A stretch of DNA of 46,004 nt from Marinifilum sp. (GCA_020718065.1 DYDE01000003.1:1-46004), one strand, 5' to 3'. Positions 26,187 through 36,800 are shown, numbered from the stretch's first letter. Translations and numbers: made by a program. The notes: generated from the sequence alone by a model not told the origin.

Positions 26187-26196
26187 TATATATTGT

Positions 26197-26784
26197 ATGA
26201 TAGCTTATATTGAAGGTAAATTAGTTGAAAAAACACCTACGTATGCTGTAATTGACTGTGGGGGAGTTGGTTATTTAATTCATATTTCTTTAAATACATA
26301 TTCAAAAATTAAAGAAGTTGGAATTTGTAAACTTTATACCCATTTGGCAATTAAAGAGGATGCACATACCCTTTATGGTTTTTACGATGAAACTGAAAGA
26401 AAAATTTTTCGTTTGTTGATTTCTGTTTCAGGTGTTGGAGCAAGTACTGCTCGAATGATACTTTCTGCTTTAAATTCAGATGAAATTCAAATTGCAATTG
26501 CAACCGGAAATGTTGCAACTCTTCGCAAAGTTAAGGGTATTGGTGAAAAATCTGCACAAAGAATCATTGTTGATTTAAAAGATAAAATTGAAAAAGATTC
26601 TGGAATAAAAGATTTTTCTTTCCCAACATACAATAATATTAAAAATGAAGCGTTATCAGCATTAATCTTACTTGGTTTCAATAAAAATGTTGCAGAAAAA
26701 GCGATTGAAAAAATATCTAAAACGCTAGATGGCAGCGAAATGAAAATTGAAATGTTAATAAAAGAATCATTAAAAATACTATAA
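26197..26784 (+). CDS. ruvA: Holliday junction branch migration protein RuvA
   Basis: A 195-aa RuvA. The N-terminal OB domain reads MIAYIEGKLVEKTPTYAVIDCGGVGYLIHI. The two helix-hairpin-helix motifs are LLISVSGVGASTARMIL and RKVKGIGEKSAQRII, and the C-terminal domain III (about residues 150-195) ends the protein. It works with RuvB in processing recombination intermediates. The ATG at 26197 gives the family N-terminus; an upstream in-frame ATG (26143) lies within the malic enzyme gene. The malic enzyme-ruvA-sprA order, which I recall from other Bacteroidota, supports vertical inheritance. Confidence 0.96.
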   Translation: MIAYIEGKLVEKTPTYAVIDCGGVGYLIHISLNTYSKIKEVGICKLYTHLAIKEDAHTLYGFYDETERKIFRLLISVSGVGASTARMILSALNSDEIQIAIATGNVATLRKVKGIGEKSAQRIIVDLKDKIEKDSGIKDFSFPTYNNIKNEALSALILLGFNKNVAEKAIEKISKTLDGSEMKIEMLIKESLKIL

Positions 26785-26870
26785 TTATTAATTTAACGTT
26801 AATTCTATCGAAAAGAAATCTACTCAAAAACAAAAGTTTTCATTTGTAATTAATAATAAATTAAAAATTA

Positions 26871-29800
26871 TTGAAATTGGAAAGATTAAGTAAAAATTTT
26901 TTAAAAGCTATTTTTTTGTTATCATTGATAACAATAGGGTGGTTATCGAGCGCATCGGTAAATTTTTATAATACAATTCTTTATCCTTATACTCCACCTG
27001 ACACAGGGGTTCAGTTAAAATATCCATTTAAAGATGCACCCATTTACTATGATAGTTCATATCAGAATAATGCAATGTATATGCAAGACCCCTCGAATAT
27101 TAAAACAGAGATACAATATGATCCGGAAACCGATCAGTATATTCTGATTAAAAAGGTTGGTAATATGGAATATCGTAGTCCTTATCATATGACTTATGAG
27201 GAATATAACAAATATGATATTGATAAATCGCTCCGACAATATTGGAAACAAAAAATAGGCTCAGGTGATAATACAAAGAGTAATGGACTTTTTTCTAATT
27301 TACCTTTTGTAAGCGAAACTTTAGATAAACTTTTTGGTAACAATACTATTGACATTAGACCTCAAGGATCTGCTGAAATAATTTTTGCACTAAATGGCAA
27401 AAAACAAAAAAATCCTGCTTTGGATGTGAGGCAGCAAAAACAAATCAATTTTGATTTAGAGACCAAAATTCAAATGAATGTTGTAGCTAAAATTGGTGAT
27501 AAAATTGAATTCACAACCAGTTATAACACCGAGGCTTCTTTTGATTTTGAAAACAAAATGAAGTTGCAGTTTGAAGGCAAAGAAGATGATATTATAAAAA
27601 AAATAGAAGCAGGAGATGTTAATTTCCCTTTAACAAGTACTTTGATTAATGGAAGTCAAGGATTATTTGGGTTTAAAACACAATTACAATTTGGTAAAAC
27701 AACTGTTACATCTGTTTTTTCGCAGCAAAGAAGCGAAGCTTCAACAATACAAGTTTCAGGCGGAGCACAAACAAGTCAATTTCAAATAAAAGCTGATGAT
27801 TACGAAGAAAATAAGCACTTTTTTATCTCTCAATATTTTAGAGATCATTATAATCAAAGTTTATCAAAGCTTCCTGTTATAAAATCTGGTATTAATATTA
27901 CAAAAATTGAAGTTTGGGTTACCAATATAGGACCTGCAACACAAGAAAACCGCAACATTGTTGCTTTTATGGATTTGGGAGAAATAAATCCATATAATAA
28001 TACTTTAGATTCAACAGGTGTTAGAGATTCGTTTCCACAAAATAAAATAAATAAACTATATAATCTTGCTAACAATTATAATATTCGAAATATTTATACT
28101 GCCAGTAATTATTTAACTGCTCTTAATAAAAATTTCACACAAGGGGTAGATTTTGAAAAGGTTGAAAATGCAAAAAAATTATCTCCCTCCGAATACTCAT
28201 TTAACAATAGGTTGGGTTTTATTTCTTTAAACTCTACACTTAACTCAGATCAGGTTCTTGCTGTAGCATATCAGTATAAAATTGTTGGAGATACAACTAC
28301 TTATCAAGTAGGTGAATTTTCAAATGAGGGGGTTCCTGCTCCTAAGGCTTTGGTCGTAAAGTTATTAAAAAGTACTGCAACAAATACCAGAATTCCTTTA
28401 TGGGATTTGATGATGAAAAATGTTTACTCAATTGGGGGGTATCAGATAAACAATCAGGATTTTCGCTTAAATGTTCTTTTTACAAATAATGAATTAGGTG
28501 TTCCTGTTGGTTATATTTCTGAAGGCGCAATTGATGGCAAACCTTTGATACAGGCATTAAATCTAGATAATTTAAATTTTCAACTCGACAGATATTCTGA
28601 TGGGGTTTTTGACTTTATAGATGGTGCTGCTACAAATGGTGGTACTATTCAGGCTTCAAATGGTCGGATTTATTTCCCTGTTTTGGAACCTTTTGGAAAA
28701 GACCTAAGAAGATCAATTACAGGAGGCGACCCAAATTTAAACAGTGTTGCTGATAAATATGTATATGACTCGCTCTATACAATGACAAAAACCGGTGCAC
28801 AACAATTTCCGGAAAAAAATAAATTTATAATAGAAGGAAGATATAAATCTGCTGCAGGTTCAGAAATATCTTTAAATGCAATGAACGTACCTCAGGGTTC
28901 TGTTAAAGTTACAGCTGGTGGTATCCTTTTAACTGAAAATGTTGACTATACTGTTGATTATACTTTGGGAAGAGTAAAAATTATTAATGAAGGCGTTCTG
29001 AATTCAGGGACACCTATAACAATTTCTCTTGAAAGTAATTCCTTTTTCAATATACAGTCCAAAACATTTATGGGGACTCATATTGATTATAAATTTAATA
29101 AAGATTTAGTTTTGGGAGGAACCATTTTACATTTATCAGAACAACCTCTAACCCAAAAAATTAATTTTGGTGACGAACCCATTTCCAATACTATTTGGGG
29201 ACTTAATACAACTTATCAAACAGAAGTACCATTAATTACCCGTTTATTGGATAAATTGCCTTTTTATAGCACCAAAGCACCTTCCAAAATAATACTAAAT
29301 GCTGAAATAGCAAACTTAATTCCAGGCCATTCTAAAGCTGTTGGAAAAAAAGGCACTTCTTATATTGATGATTTTGAAGGAAGCAAATCAACAATTGATT
29401 TAAAAAATCTTGGACAATGGTTTTTAGCGAGTACACCCCAAGGACAAACAACATCTGGATTGTTTCCTGAAGCTAAACCTGGTACTGGTTTAATGTATGG
29501 ATTTAACAGAGCTAAAATCGCATGGTATCGGATTGATGATCTTTTTTATGGTAATGAAAAGCTAAATCCAGATAATATCAGAACCAACCCTAAATCAATA
29601 TCTAACTTTTTTGAACATCAATTCTATGAAAAAGATGTTTTCCCTAACAAAGAATTAGAAAACGGAAACCCTGGTTTGCTATATACATTGAATCTTGCTT
29701 ATTATCCTAGTGAGCGAGGTCCTTATAATTATGATGTAAATCCCGTAACAGGAATATCTGCGGGTTTAAATACAGATGGTACTTTAAAAAATCCAGAAAC

Positions 29801-32800
29801 ACGTTGGGGGGGTATTATGCGAAAAATGGAAACAACCGATTTTGAAGCTACCAATGTTGAGTATATTGAATTCTGGTTGATGGATCCTTTTGTAAACAAT
29901 CCCGATCATTCAGGTGGAGAACTTTATTTTGATCTTGGAGATATTTCAGAAGACATACTAAGAGATGGAAGAAAAAGCTATGAAAACGGACTTCCAATTT
30001 CTGCTGATGTTAAAGACGTAGATACCACAGAATGGGGTAGAGTCCCTACAATTCAATCTTTAACAAATTTTTTTGACAACAATTCTGCTTCAAGAGACTA
30101 TCAGGACATTGGTTTAGATGGATTAAATGATACAGATGAAAAAACCTTTTTTGACACCAGTTATGTTTCAAAATTAAACTTTATAGAGGGTCAGGTATTA
30201 CAAAAGTTTTTATCAGACCCATCTGCCGATAACTTTCATTATTTTTTAGGTGCAGATTATGATAGTGAAAGTAAGACTGTTTCTGAAAGGTATAAAGATT
30301 ACAATGGTATAGACGGAAATTCAACCGCCAATTCTGTTGAATCTTCAACCCAACTTCCCAATGCAGAAGATATAAATAATGATAATACTTTAAATGAAGC
30401 AGAACGTTATTTTCAATATCAGATTGAGTTGAAACCAGAGAATATGCGAGTTGGTACTAACTATATAACAGATTCTTATACCTCTTCAAAACCAATCGAA
30501 TTTAAAGACAAAACTACAGGTACGGTTACCTGGTATCAATTTAAAATACCTATTAACAATCCTTCTAAAATTGTTGGAAATATAAATGATTTTAAATCAA
30601 TTCGTTTTATCAGGTTGTTTATGAAGGGATTTAAAGAACCTGTTATTTGTAGGTTTGCAACTTTAGAAATGGTTAGAAGTGAGTGGAGAAAATTTAATGG
30701 TGATTTAACATCCTCTGGAATATATATTCCAAACGATTCTTGTATTACAAATTTTGAAATATCAACTGTAAGTATAGAGGAAAATGGGAAAAAAACCCCA
30801 ATACCCTATACGCTTCCACCAGGAATTGATAGGGATAAAAATTTAACTTCAACAAATCTACAGCAGTTAAACGAGCAGTCATTGGTTTTAAAAGTCTCTG
30901 ATTTAACTGATGGCGACTCTAAAGCCATTTATAAAACTACTGATTTTGATTTTAGGCGGTATAAAAAAATTAAAATGTTCGTACATGCTGAAGCTGTTAA
31001 TTATGAAACAGATTTAGAAAATAACGATTTAAGGGTCTTTGTTCGTTTAGGAACTGACTTCAAAGATAATTATTACGAATACGAAGTACCATTGACAAAA
31101 ACAAATTGGAATACGAGTAACCCAGATGAAATTTGGCCAGAATCAAATAATTTAGAAATAGATCTTAGCAAATTAACTGATGCAAAAATAAAACGTAATC
31201 TTGCAATGCGAACAGCAGGATCTATGGTTACAGCGGCAACAGATTATGAAGTTTTTGATGGAAATAATAAAATTACTATAAAAGGAATGCCCAATATTAG
31301 TGATGTAAAGGTTATTATGATTGGTGTTAGAAATCCAAAAGATAATGGTAAATGCAAAACAGGAGAAATATGGGTAAACGAACTTCGCCTGACAGATTTT
31401 GATGAAAAGGGAGGTTGGGCTGCCACAGTTAATAGCAATATTACTTTAGCAGATTTAGGAAATTTAATGGTTGCAGGAACATATAGTTCTGCTGGTTTTG
31501 GAAGCATCGACCAATCAATGGGAGAAAGAAAAAAAGACAATACTTTTCAGTATGATATTGCTACAAACTTGGAATTAGGTAAGTTTTTTCCTGAAAAAAC
31601 AGGTCTTCGAATTCCTATGCATTATGATAAATCTGAAATGGTTAACAATCCTGAATATAGTCCTTTGAATCCGGACATTTTGTTCAAAGATGATTTAAAC
31701 ACTTATGCTACACAAAAAGAAAAAGATTCTATTAAAAAGTTGTCGCAGGATTATGTGAGTAGAAGAAGTATCAATTTTATGAATGTGAAAAAAGACAGGG
31801 TCGGAAATACAACCAAAGCACACATTTATGATGTTGAGAATTTGGATTTTACCTATGCTTATACTGAAGTGTTTTCCCGAAATGTTGATATTGAATATAA
31901 TATATTAAAAACATATAAAGGAGCTATTGGTTATAATTTTTCTACTAATCCAAAAAATGTTTCTCCTTTTGCTAAAAATAAATTTTTAGGAAAAACAAAA
32001 GTTTTAGGACTTGTTAAGGACTTTAATTTTTTCTATTTCCCGAAAATGTTATCCTTTAGGACAGATCTCGACAGAGGGTATAGTGAAAACTTAATTCGAA
32101 ACAAAAGTATAGGTATTGTTAAGATCGAGCCTTATTGTGTGAAAACATTTACCTGGAATAGGCAGTACGATTTAAAGTATGACCTGTCTAAAGCAATTAA
32201 CTTTACTTATTCTGCGAATGCAAATGCCCGTATAGACGAATTACCCGGTGTAGTTGATAAAAATAACAGTGATTACGAAGCCCAAAAGAAAGAAATATTA
32301 GATAATATTAAAAGTTTTGGCAGAATTACTAATTATAATCAAACATATACGGGAACCTGGAACCTGCCAATTAACAAACTACCTTTGATGGACTTTGTGA
32401 ATGCCACAGCTGCTTACACAGGTGAATATCATTGGACTGCTTCTCCTTTATCAGCTCAAGAACTTGGAAATACGATAGAAAATTCCAATACAAAGCAAAT
32501 AAATGGTAATTTTAATATGCTTACCTTGTATAACAAAGTAGGGTTTTTGAAAGAGATAAACGATAAAAACAAAAACACGAAAAACACAAGTAAAAAACCA
32601 AATTTTGATTCTGATAATTCTCTACCACCTTCAACTAACCCCAAAAAAGATTCAACGAAAAATGATGATACTCCCGGTATTGTTAGCATAATTACCAAAC
32701 ACACCCTTCGAGCCCTGATGGGAGTGCGTTCAGCTAACATATCTTATAGTGAAAGCGCAGGAACAGTTTTACCAGGGTTTAAGCCTAAACCTGTCGCATT

Positions 32801-34067
32801 GGGGCAAGATTGGGACTTAATGGCACCTGGTACTGGTTTTATTTTTGGTGATCAAAAGGATATTCGTAATCACGCTATACGAAATCATTGGCTTTCTACA
32901 GATTCTCTCTTAAACAGTGCTTTTGCCAAAAAGAACACATACGACTTTGCTGCTCGTGTTCAGATTGAGCCTTTTCCAGATCTAAGAATAGAATTAACTG
33001 CAAATAGAAATTTCACTAAAATTCATTCGGAATATTATATTATCGATACAATAAAAAATGAAATTGACAGAGAATCCATTCAGGCACAAGAAAATGGAAC
33101 ATTAAGTATGTCTTACATTACATGGAAAACTTCTTGGGGAAATGGCGATAAAGTTTTTGAAGAATTTTATAACAACAGACTTGTAATTGCAAATAGATTA
33201 TATAATGAAAATCCAAATCATATAGAAGGAGATCCTATTTTAGATACAATTACTAAATCAGGAGAATATTACCCTATTGGTTATGGACCAACTTCACAGG
33301 ATGTTGTTGTTACTTCTTTTTTAGCTGCATATCTTGGTCAAGATCCAGGTTCAACTTCCACAAATGCTTTTCTTAAAATTCCAAAACCCAATTGGGCTAT
33401 CACTTACGATGGATTATCCAAAAACGAGTTTTTAAAACAATTCTTTAAGAAAGTAACACTAAGGCATACTTATCGATCTTCATATAATGTTGCATACACC
33501 AATAATATTTTATATGATGAAAGAAATGGTTTCCCTTCAGAAATCAATACTATAGGAAACTATATTCCACAAAAAGACATCAATAGTGTTTCTTTTAATG
33601 AACAATATAGTCCTTTTATTGGTCTGGATTTAACTTTTAATAATAGAATTGATGCAAGAGGGGAGTATAAAAAATCCCGCAATGTATCACTTAGTCTTAC
33701 TAATTTGCAGATAACCGAAGTTATTAGTAATGAATTTACTATACATTTGGGTTATCTTATAAAAGATGTTCAATTAACAATTAATGCTGGAGGTAAACCC
33801 AAAAACCTTAAAAGCGATTTGAAATTAAATTCGGATTTTTCAATTAGAGACAATAAGTCAATAATACGAACTCCGGGTGTTCCTCCTAGATCATTTACAG
33901 GGCAAAAGATTTTTTCTTTTATGATATCTGGAGATTATATGATTAGTCAGAAATTTACTGTTAGATTGTTTTACGACAGAATTTTTTCCGATCCATATAC
34001 TTCAAATCAATTTAGAAACACAAATTCTAATGCAGGTATTAGTTTGAAATTTATGTTAACGCCTTAA
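26871..34067 (+). CDS. sprA: SprA/Sov, type IX secretion outer-membrane translocon
   Basis: A 2398-aa outer-membrane protein. SprA forms the very large beta-barrel channel through which T9SS cargo leaves the periplasm. A signal peptide is likely at residues 1-28 (KAIFLLSLITIGWLSSASV). The N-terminal third holds the family block IDIRPQGSAEIIFALNGKK, QKQINFDLETKIQMN and FSQQRSEASTIQVSGGA. The middle repeats this SprA-type architecture with GTSYIDDFEGSKSTIDL, and the C-terminus is beta-strand rich with a final aromatic NAGISLKFMLTP. Length matches the usual 2300-2500 aa. The start appears to be TTG at 26871, since no ATG supplies the signal peptide. It is the likely export route for the sorting-domain protein at 38.8 kb. 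Confidence 0.95.
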   Translation: MKLERLSKNFLKAIFLLSLITIGWLSSASVNFYNTILYPYTPPDTGVQLKYPFKDAPIYYDSSYQNNAMYMQDPSNIKTEIQYDPETDQYILIKKVGNMEYRSPYHMTYEEYNKYDIDKSLRQYWKQKIGSGDNTKSNGLFSNLPFVSETLDKLFGNNTIDIRPQGSAEIIFALNGKKQKNPALDVRQQKQINFDLETKIQMNVVAKIGDKIEFTTSYNTEASFDFENKMKLQFEGKEDDIIKKIEAGDVNFPLTSTLINGSQGLFGFKTQLQFGKTTVTSVFSQQRSEASTIQVSGGAQTSQFQIKADDYEENKHFFISQYFRDHYNQSLSKLPVIKSGINITKIEVWVTNIGPATQENRNIVAFMDLGEINPYNNTLDSTGVRDSFPQNKINKLYNLANNYNIRNIYTASNYLTALNKNFTQGVDFEKVENAKKLSPSEYSFNNRLGFISLNSTLNSDQVLAVAYQYKIVGDTTTYQVGEFSNEGVPAPKALVVKLLKSTATNTRIPLWDLMMKNVYSIGGYQINNQDFRLNVLFTNNELGVPVGYISEGAIDGKPLIQALNLDNLNFQLDRYSDGVFDFIDGAATNGGTIQASNGRIYFPVLEPFGKDLRRSITGGDPNLNSVADKYVYDSLYTMTKTGAQQFPEKNKFIIEGRYKSAAGSEISLNAMNVPQGSVKVTAGGILLTENVDYTVDYTLGRVKIINEGVLNSGTPITISLESNSFFNIQSKTFMGTHIDYKFNKDLVLGGTILHLSEQPLTQKINFGDEPISNTIWGLNTTYQTEVPLITRLLDKLPFYSTKAPSKIILNAEIANLIPGHSKAVGKKGTSYIDDFEGSKSTIDLKNLGQWFLASTPQGQTTSGLFPEAKPGTGLMYGFNRAKIAWYRIDDLFYGNEKLNPDNIRTNPKSISNFFEHQFYEKDVFPNKELENGNPGLLYTLNLAYYPSERGPYNYDVNPVTGISAGLNTDGTLKNPETRWGGIMRKMETTDFEATNVEYIEFWLMDPFVNNPDHSGGELYFDLGDISEDILRDGRKSYENGLPISADVKDVDTTEWGRVPTIQSLTNFFDNNSASRDYQDIGLDGLNDTDEKTFFDTSYVSKLNFIEGQVLQKFLSDPSADNFHYFLGADYDSESKTVSERYKDYNGIDGNSTANSVESSTQLPNAEDINNDNTLNEAERYFQYQIELKPENMRVGTNYITDSYTSSKPIEFKDKTTGTVTWYQFKIPINNPSKIVGNINDFKSIRFIRLFMKGFKEPVICRFATLEMVRSEWRKFNGDLTSSGIYIPNDSCITNFEISTVSIEENGKKTPIPYTLPPGIDRDKNLTSTNLQQLNEQSLVLKVSDLTDGDSKAIYKTTDFDFRRYKKIKMFVHAEAVNYETDLENNDLRVFVRLGTDFKDNYYEYEVPLTKTNWNTSNPDEIWPESNNLEIDLSKLTDAKIKRNLAMRTAGSMVTAATDYEVFDGNNKITIKGMPNISDVKVIMIGVRNPKDNGKCKTGEIWVNELRLTDFDEKGGWAATVNSNITLADLGNLMVAGTYSSAGFGSIDQSMGERKKDNTFQYDIATNLELGKFFPEKTGLRIPMHYDKSEMVNNPEYSPLNPDILFKDDLNTYATQKEKDSIKKLSQDYVSRRSINFMNVKKDRVGNTTKAHIYDVENLDFTYAYTEVFSRNVDIEYNILKTYKGAIGYNFSTNPKNVSPFAKNKFLGKTKVLGLVKDFNFFYFPKMLSFRTDLDRGYSENLIRNKSIGIVKIEPYCVKTFTWNRQYDLKYDLSKAINFTYSANANARIDELPGVVDKNNSDYEAQKKEILDNIKSFGRITNYNQTYTGTWNLPINKLPLMDFVNATAAYTGEYHWTASPLSAQELGNTIENSNTKQINGNFNMLTLYNKVGFLKEINDKNKNTKNTSKKPNFDSDNSLPPSTNPKKDSTKNDDTPGIVSIITKHTLRALMGVRSANISYSESAGTVLPGFKPKPVALGQDWDLMAPGTGFIFGDQKDIRNHAIRNHWLSTDSLLNSAFAKKNTYDFAARVQIEPFPDLRIELTANRNFTKIHSEYYIIDTIKNEIDRESIQAQENGTLSMSYITWKTSWGNGDKVFEEFYNNRLVIANRLYNENPNHIEGDPILDTITKSGEYYPIGYGPTSQDVVVTSFLAAYLGQDPGSTSTNAFLKIPKPNWAITYDGLSKNEFLKQFFKKVTLRHTYRSSYNVAYTNNILYDERNGFPSEINTIGNYIPQKDINSVSFNEQYSPFIGLDLTFNNRIDARGEYKKSRNVSLSLTNLQITEVISNEFTIHLGYLIKDVQLTINAGGKPKNLKSDLKLNSDFSIRDNKSIIRTPGVPPRSFTGQKIFSFMISGDYMISQKFTVRLFYDRIFSDPYTSNQFRNTNSNAGISLKFMLTP

Positions 34068-34124
34068 AGAACAATTAAATATTATAAAATATAAAGGTTA
34101 TTAAGCATAATTAAATATTTATAA

Positions 34125-34132
34125 TAACTTTG
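34125..34132 (+). promoter_or_regulatory. -7 box upstream of the sulfatase-fold gene
   Basis: TAACTTTG matches the Bacteroidota -7 consensus TAnnTTTG, 21 bases before the ATG at 34154. No clear -33 TTTG is present at normal spacing. Confidence 0.45.
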
Positions 34133-34153
34133 TTCTGCCAATTTTATTAAAAA

Positions 34154-36067
34154 ATGACAGAGATAATACCTAATAAAAATAACCCAACTAAAGAACTTTT
34201 TAGAAGGGTTATTTCTTTTTTCAGATTATTTTTATTCTGGGTGGCTTTTTTCGGATTGTGCCGGATTGTTTTTTTAACCTACTTGCTTAGTTTTTCTCAC
34301 CACCTTACTTTCACAGAAATAGTTAAAGTGTTTTATTATGGACTGTTTATGGATATTTCAACAACAGGATATATTTTAGCATTTCCTTTTTTATTATGGA
34401 TTGTACAAATGTTTTTTACTACTCGGGTATTGTCTAAGGTTATAAAAATATACTCCTTTTTAATAGCAGTAATAATAAGTACACTCACAATAATAGATGT
34501 GCAAATATATAAAGAATGGGGTACAAAGCTCAATATTGACGCTTTTCTTTATTTAAAACATCCAGACGAAGCAATGGCTTCTGTGGGCTCTTCTCCTATA
34601 TTGCTTTTATTAATTATAGAAATTGTATTAATTGTTTTAGCTCTATTATTATATAGGATTGTTGCACGCTCCAAATATTTAGTAATTATTAGAAATTCTT
34701 TTCGCTTGGTTCTTATTAAAACAGCAATAATAATAACACTTGCTGGATTTTTGTTTTTAGGTATTAGAGGTAGTATTGATATTATTCCTATGAACCCAAG
34801 TTTTTCTTACTTTTCTTCAAAACAATTTGCCAATCATGCTTCATTAAATACAGCTTGGAATTTAATGTATGATATTAAATACTTTATGCGTGACAAACAC
34901 ATGCATTTTGAGTATATGTCTGAAAAAGAAATGCTTGTTCGTGTTATACAAACATTACCTAAAAAAAACTCCATACCAACCAGATCGGTACTTGATAATA
35001 AAAAGCCTAATATTGTAATGATTGTGCTTGAAAGCTGGACTGCCAAAGCAATTGAGCCTTTAGGGGGTATAAAAGGCTTAACTCCCCAATTTAACAAATT
35101 GTGTTCAAATGGACTTTTATTTACAAGCATTTATGCAAATGGAACCAGAACACCTCATTCTTTACCGGCAGTGTTGTGTGGATTTCCTTCTACACCTGAA
35201 GGTCCAATTTTAAATGTTCCTTCAAAAGCAGAAAAACTTGAGTATATTACAAAAACACTTGCAGAATCAGGCTATAAATCATGTTTTTTTTATGGAGGTA
35301 ATATAAACTTCGATAATATGAAAGCATTAATTACTTTTGCAGCATTTGATAAAATAATTGAGAGATCTGATTTTAAAAAATCTGAAACAACATCTAAATG
35401 GGGGGCTCACGATGAAGTATTATACAATAAAGTTTTAAGTGAATTAAATAATTTTTCTTCTCCTTTTTTTGCAACAATTCTAACGCTTAGTAGTCACGAA
35501 CCATTTGATGTTCCCATGAAAACGGTAATTAAAGGAACTGAAACTGATAGTTTATTTAAAAACGCATTATATTACGCTGATAAATGCCTGGGAGAATTTA
35601 TTGAAAAAGCATCACACGAAACATGGTATAACAACACTCTATTTGTTTTTGTTGCAGACCATGGGCATCATTTATTGTTAGAAGATGAAAACTATTTTTC
35701 TCCTTCCCATTTTCATATTCCTTTATTGCTTTATGGAAACGTGTTAAATCCTGAATTTAGGGGTAATCGGGATTCTTTAATTGGAAATCAGTGCGATATT
35801 CCAGCTACTTTACTAGAACAATTAAATATAAAACATTCTGATTATATTTGGAGTAATGATTTATTAGATGAAAACAGAAACCCTTACGCTGTTTACAACT
35901 TTAAAAATGGCTTTGGTTGGTGCACACCACAGCAAAATATTGTATTTGATAATTTTTCTAAGAGTCTTATTTACAATTCAAATAAACAAATTTCAGACAG
36001 CTCTTGTAATGAAAACCTGAGAAATGCCCAGGCTTTTATACAATTTCTTTTTTATAATCATTTTTAA
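34154..36067 (+). CDS. LTA-synthase-like sulfatase-family membrane protein
   Basis: A 637-aa protein of the alkaline phosphatase superfamily. About five N-terminal membrane helices (residues 18-215) precede an extracytoplasmic sulfatase-like domain. That domain has PNIVMIVLESWTAKAIEPLGG near residue 283, the likely nucleophile threonine in ANGTRTPHSLPAVLCG, and the metal ligands in FVFVADHGHH and SPSHFHIPLLLYG. In Bacteroidota such proteins may transfer phosphoethanolamine or glycerophosphate to envelope lipids or glycans, but no specific substrate is established. A -7 box lies just upstream. The gene begins 86 bp after sprA. Confidence 0.9.
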   Translation: MTEIIPNKNNPTKELFRRVISFFRLFLFWVAFFGLCRIVFLTYLLSFSHHLTFTEIVKVFYYGLFMDISTTGYILAFPFLLWIVQMFFTTRVLSKVIKIYSFLIAVIISTLTIIDVQIYKEWGTKLNIDAFLYLKHPDEAMASVGSSPILLLLIIEIVLIVLALLLYRIVARSKYLVIIRNSFRLVLIKTAIIITLAGFLFLGIRGSIDIIPMNPSFSYFSSKQFANHASLNTAWNLMYDIKYFMRDKHMHFEYMSEKEMLVRVIQTLPKKNSIPTRSVLDNKKPNIVMIVLESWTAKAIEPLGGIKGLTPQFNKLCSNGLLFTSIYANGTRTPHSLPAVLCGFPSTPEGPILNVPSKAEKLEYITKTLAESGYKSCFFYGGNINFDNMKALITFAAFDKIIERSDFKKSETTSKWGAHDEVLYNKVLSELNNFSSPFFATILTLSSHEPFDVPMKTVIKGTETDSLFKNALYYADKCLGEFIEKASHETWYNNTLFVFVADHGHHLLLEDENYFSPSHFHIPLLLYGNVLNPEFRGNRDSLIGNQCDIPATLLEQLNIKHSDYIWSNDLLDENRNPYAVYNFKNGFGWCTPQQNIVFDNFSKSLIYNSNKQISDSSCNENLRNAQAFIQFLFYNHF

Positions 36068-36099
36068 AATCATTAAATTTTAATAAAAGTATATTTTAT

Positions 36100-36154
36100 T
36101 TATATTAAACCGAATAATTAAGATTACATAAATTAATTATTCGGTTTAATATAA
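36100..36154. repeat. Perfect 22-bp inverted repeat with 11-base loop
   Basis: The arms at 36100-36121 and 36133-36154 are exact reverse complements, with an AT-rich stem holding a central ACCGAAT/ATTCGGT core. It lies between the sulfatase-fold gene and the DUF218 gene. It is not followed by a long T-tract on the plus strand, but it could still act as a terminator or mRNA stabiliser. Confidence 0.8.
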
Positions 36155-36219
36155 TTAAAAAAACAGATAATTGTTAGTGTTTATAATAATCATTTTATTT
36201 ATTTTGTTGTAAAACAGCA

Positions 36220-36777
36220 ATGACCCAAAACTACGATATAATTATTGTCCCCGGTATTCCAATTGAAAATGGGAAATGGAATTTTGCTTTAAAAACAAGA
36301 ATGTATTGGTCGAAATACTTATTCGAACAGGGAATTGCAAAGAATGTAATGTATTCAGGAGGTGCGGTGCATACTCCCTATATCGAAGCTGAAGTGATGT
36401 CACTTTATGGAGAGGCGATTGGCATTCCTAAAGAAAACATATATACAGAGCTGTTGGCAAAACACAGTACTGAAAATGTTTATTATTGCTATAAAAAAGC
36501 AAAGAAATTGGGTTTTAACACTTTTGCTATTGCATCTGATTTGCTGCAAACAAAAACACTTCGGTTTTTTGCGCATTATAAAGTAGATCGCAATATAGGC
36601 TTGCTTCCCATGACCAAGATTTTTGTTAAAGCAATGAAACCATTGATGACAGACCCTGTTATTGATTATAATAAAGCATTTGTAAAAGATTTTATTCCTT
36701 TATCGAAGCGCGAAAGCTTCTGGAAAAGATTTAAAGGTACTCAAGGTAGAGATCTTGACACTTCCGCTTATGACTAA
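36220..36777 (+). CDS. YdcF/SanA-like DUF218 protein
   Basis: A 185-aa DUF218 (YdcF/ElyC/SanA) domain protein. It has DIIIVPGIPIENGKW at the start, NVMYSGGAVHTPYIEAEVM with the family SGG motif, KENIYTELLAKHSTENVYY with the conserved E-x-x-S-x-x-T-x-E-N type pattern, and AIASDLLQTKTLRFFAHY. No membrane helix is seen, unlike ElyC, so it may be cytoplasmic. The family is loosely linked to envelope or peptidoglycan metabolism, but its biochemical role is not known. It lies 152 bp after the sulfatase-fold gene. Confidence 0.85.
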   Translation: MTQNYDIIIVPGIPIENGKWNFALKTRMYWSKYLFEQGIAKNVMYSGGAVHTPYIEAEVMSLYGEAIGIPKENIYTELLAKHSTENVYYCYKKAKKLGFNTFAIASDLLQTKTLRFFAHYKVDRNIGLLPMTKIFVKAMKPLMTDPVIDYNKAFVKDFIPLSKRESFWKRFKGTQGRDLDTSAYD

Positions 36778-36779
36778 GT

Positions 36780-36800
36780 ACTAATGCCAATTAGTTTTTT
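36780..36800 (+). terminator. Candidate weak intrinsic terminator
   Basis: A six-base stem (ACTAAT/ATTAGT) with a GCCA loop is followed at once by a run of six T. It sits 3 bases after the stop of the DUF218 gene and directly before the convergent lipoprotein gene's stop. The stem is short and AT-rich, so efficiency is uncertain. Confidence 0.45.

Noticed and set aside
31244-31540. Minus-strand open frame of 98 codons inside sprA
   Set aside because: Antisense shadow of a well-supported gene with no start signal.
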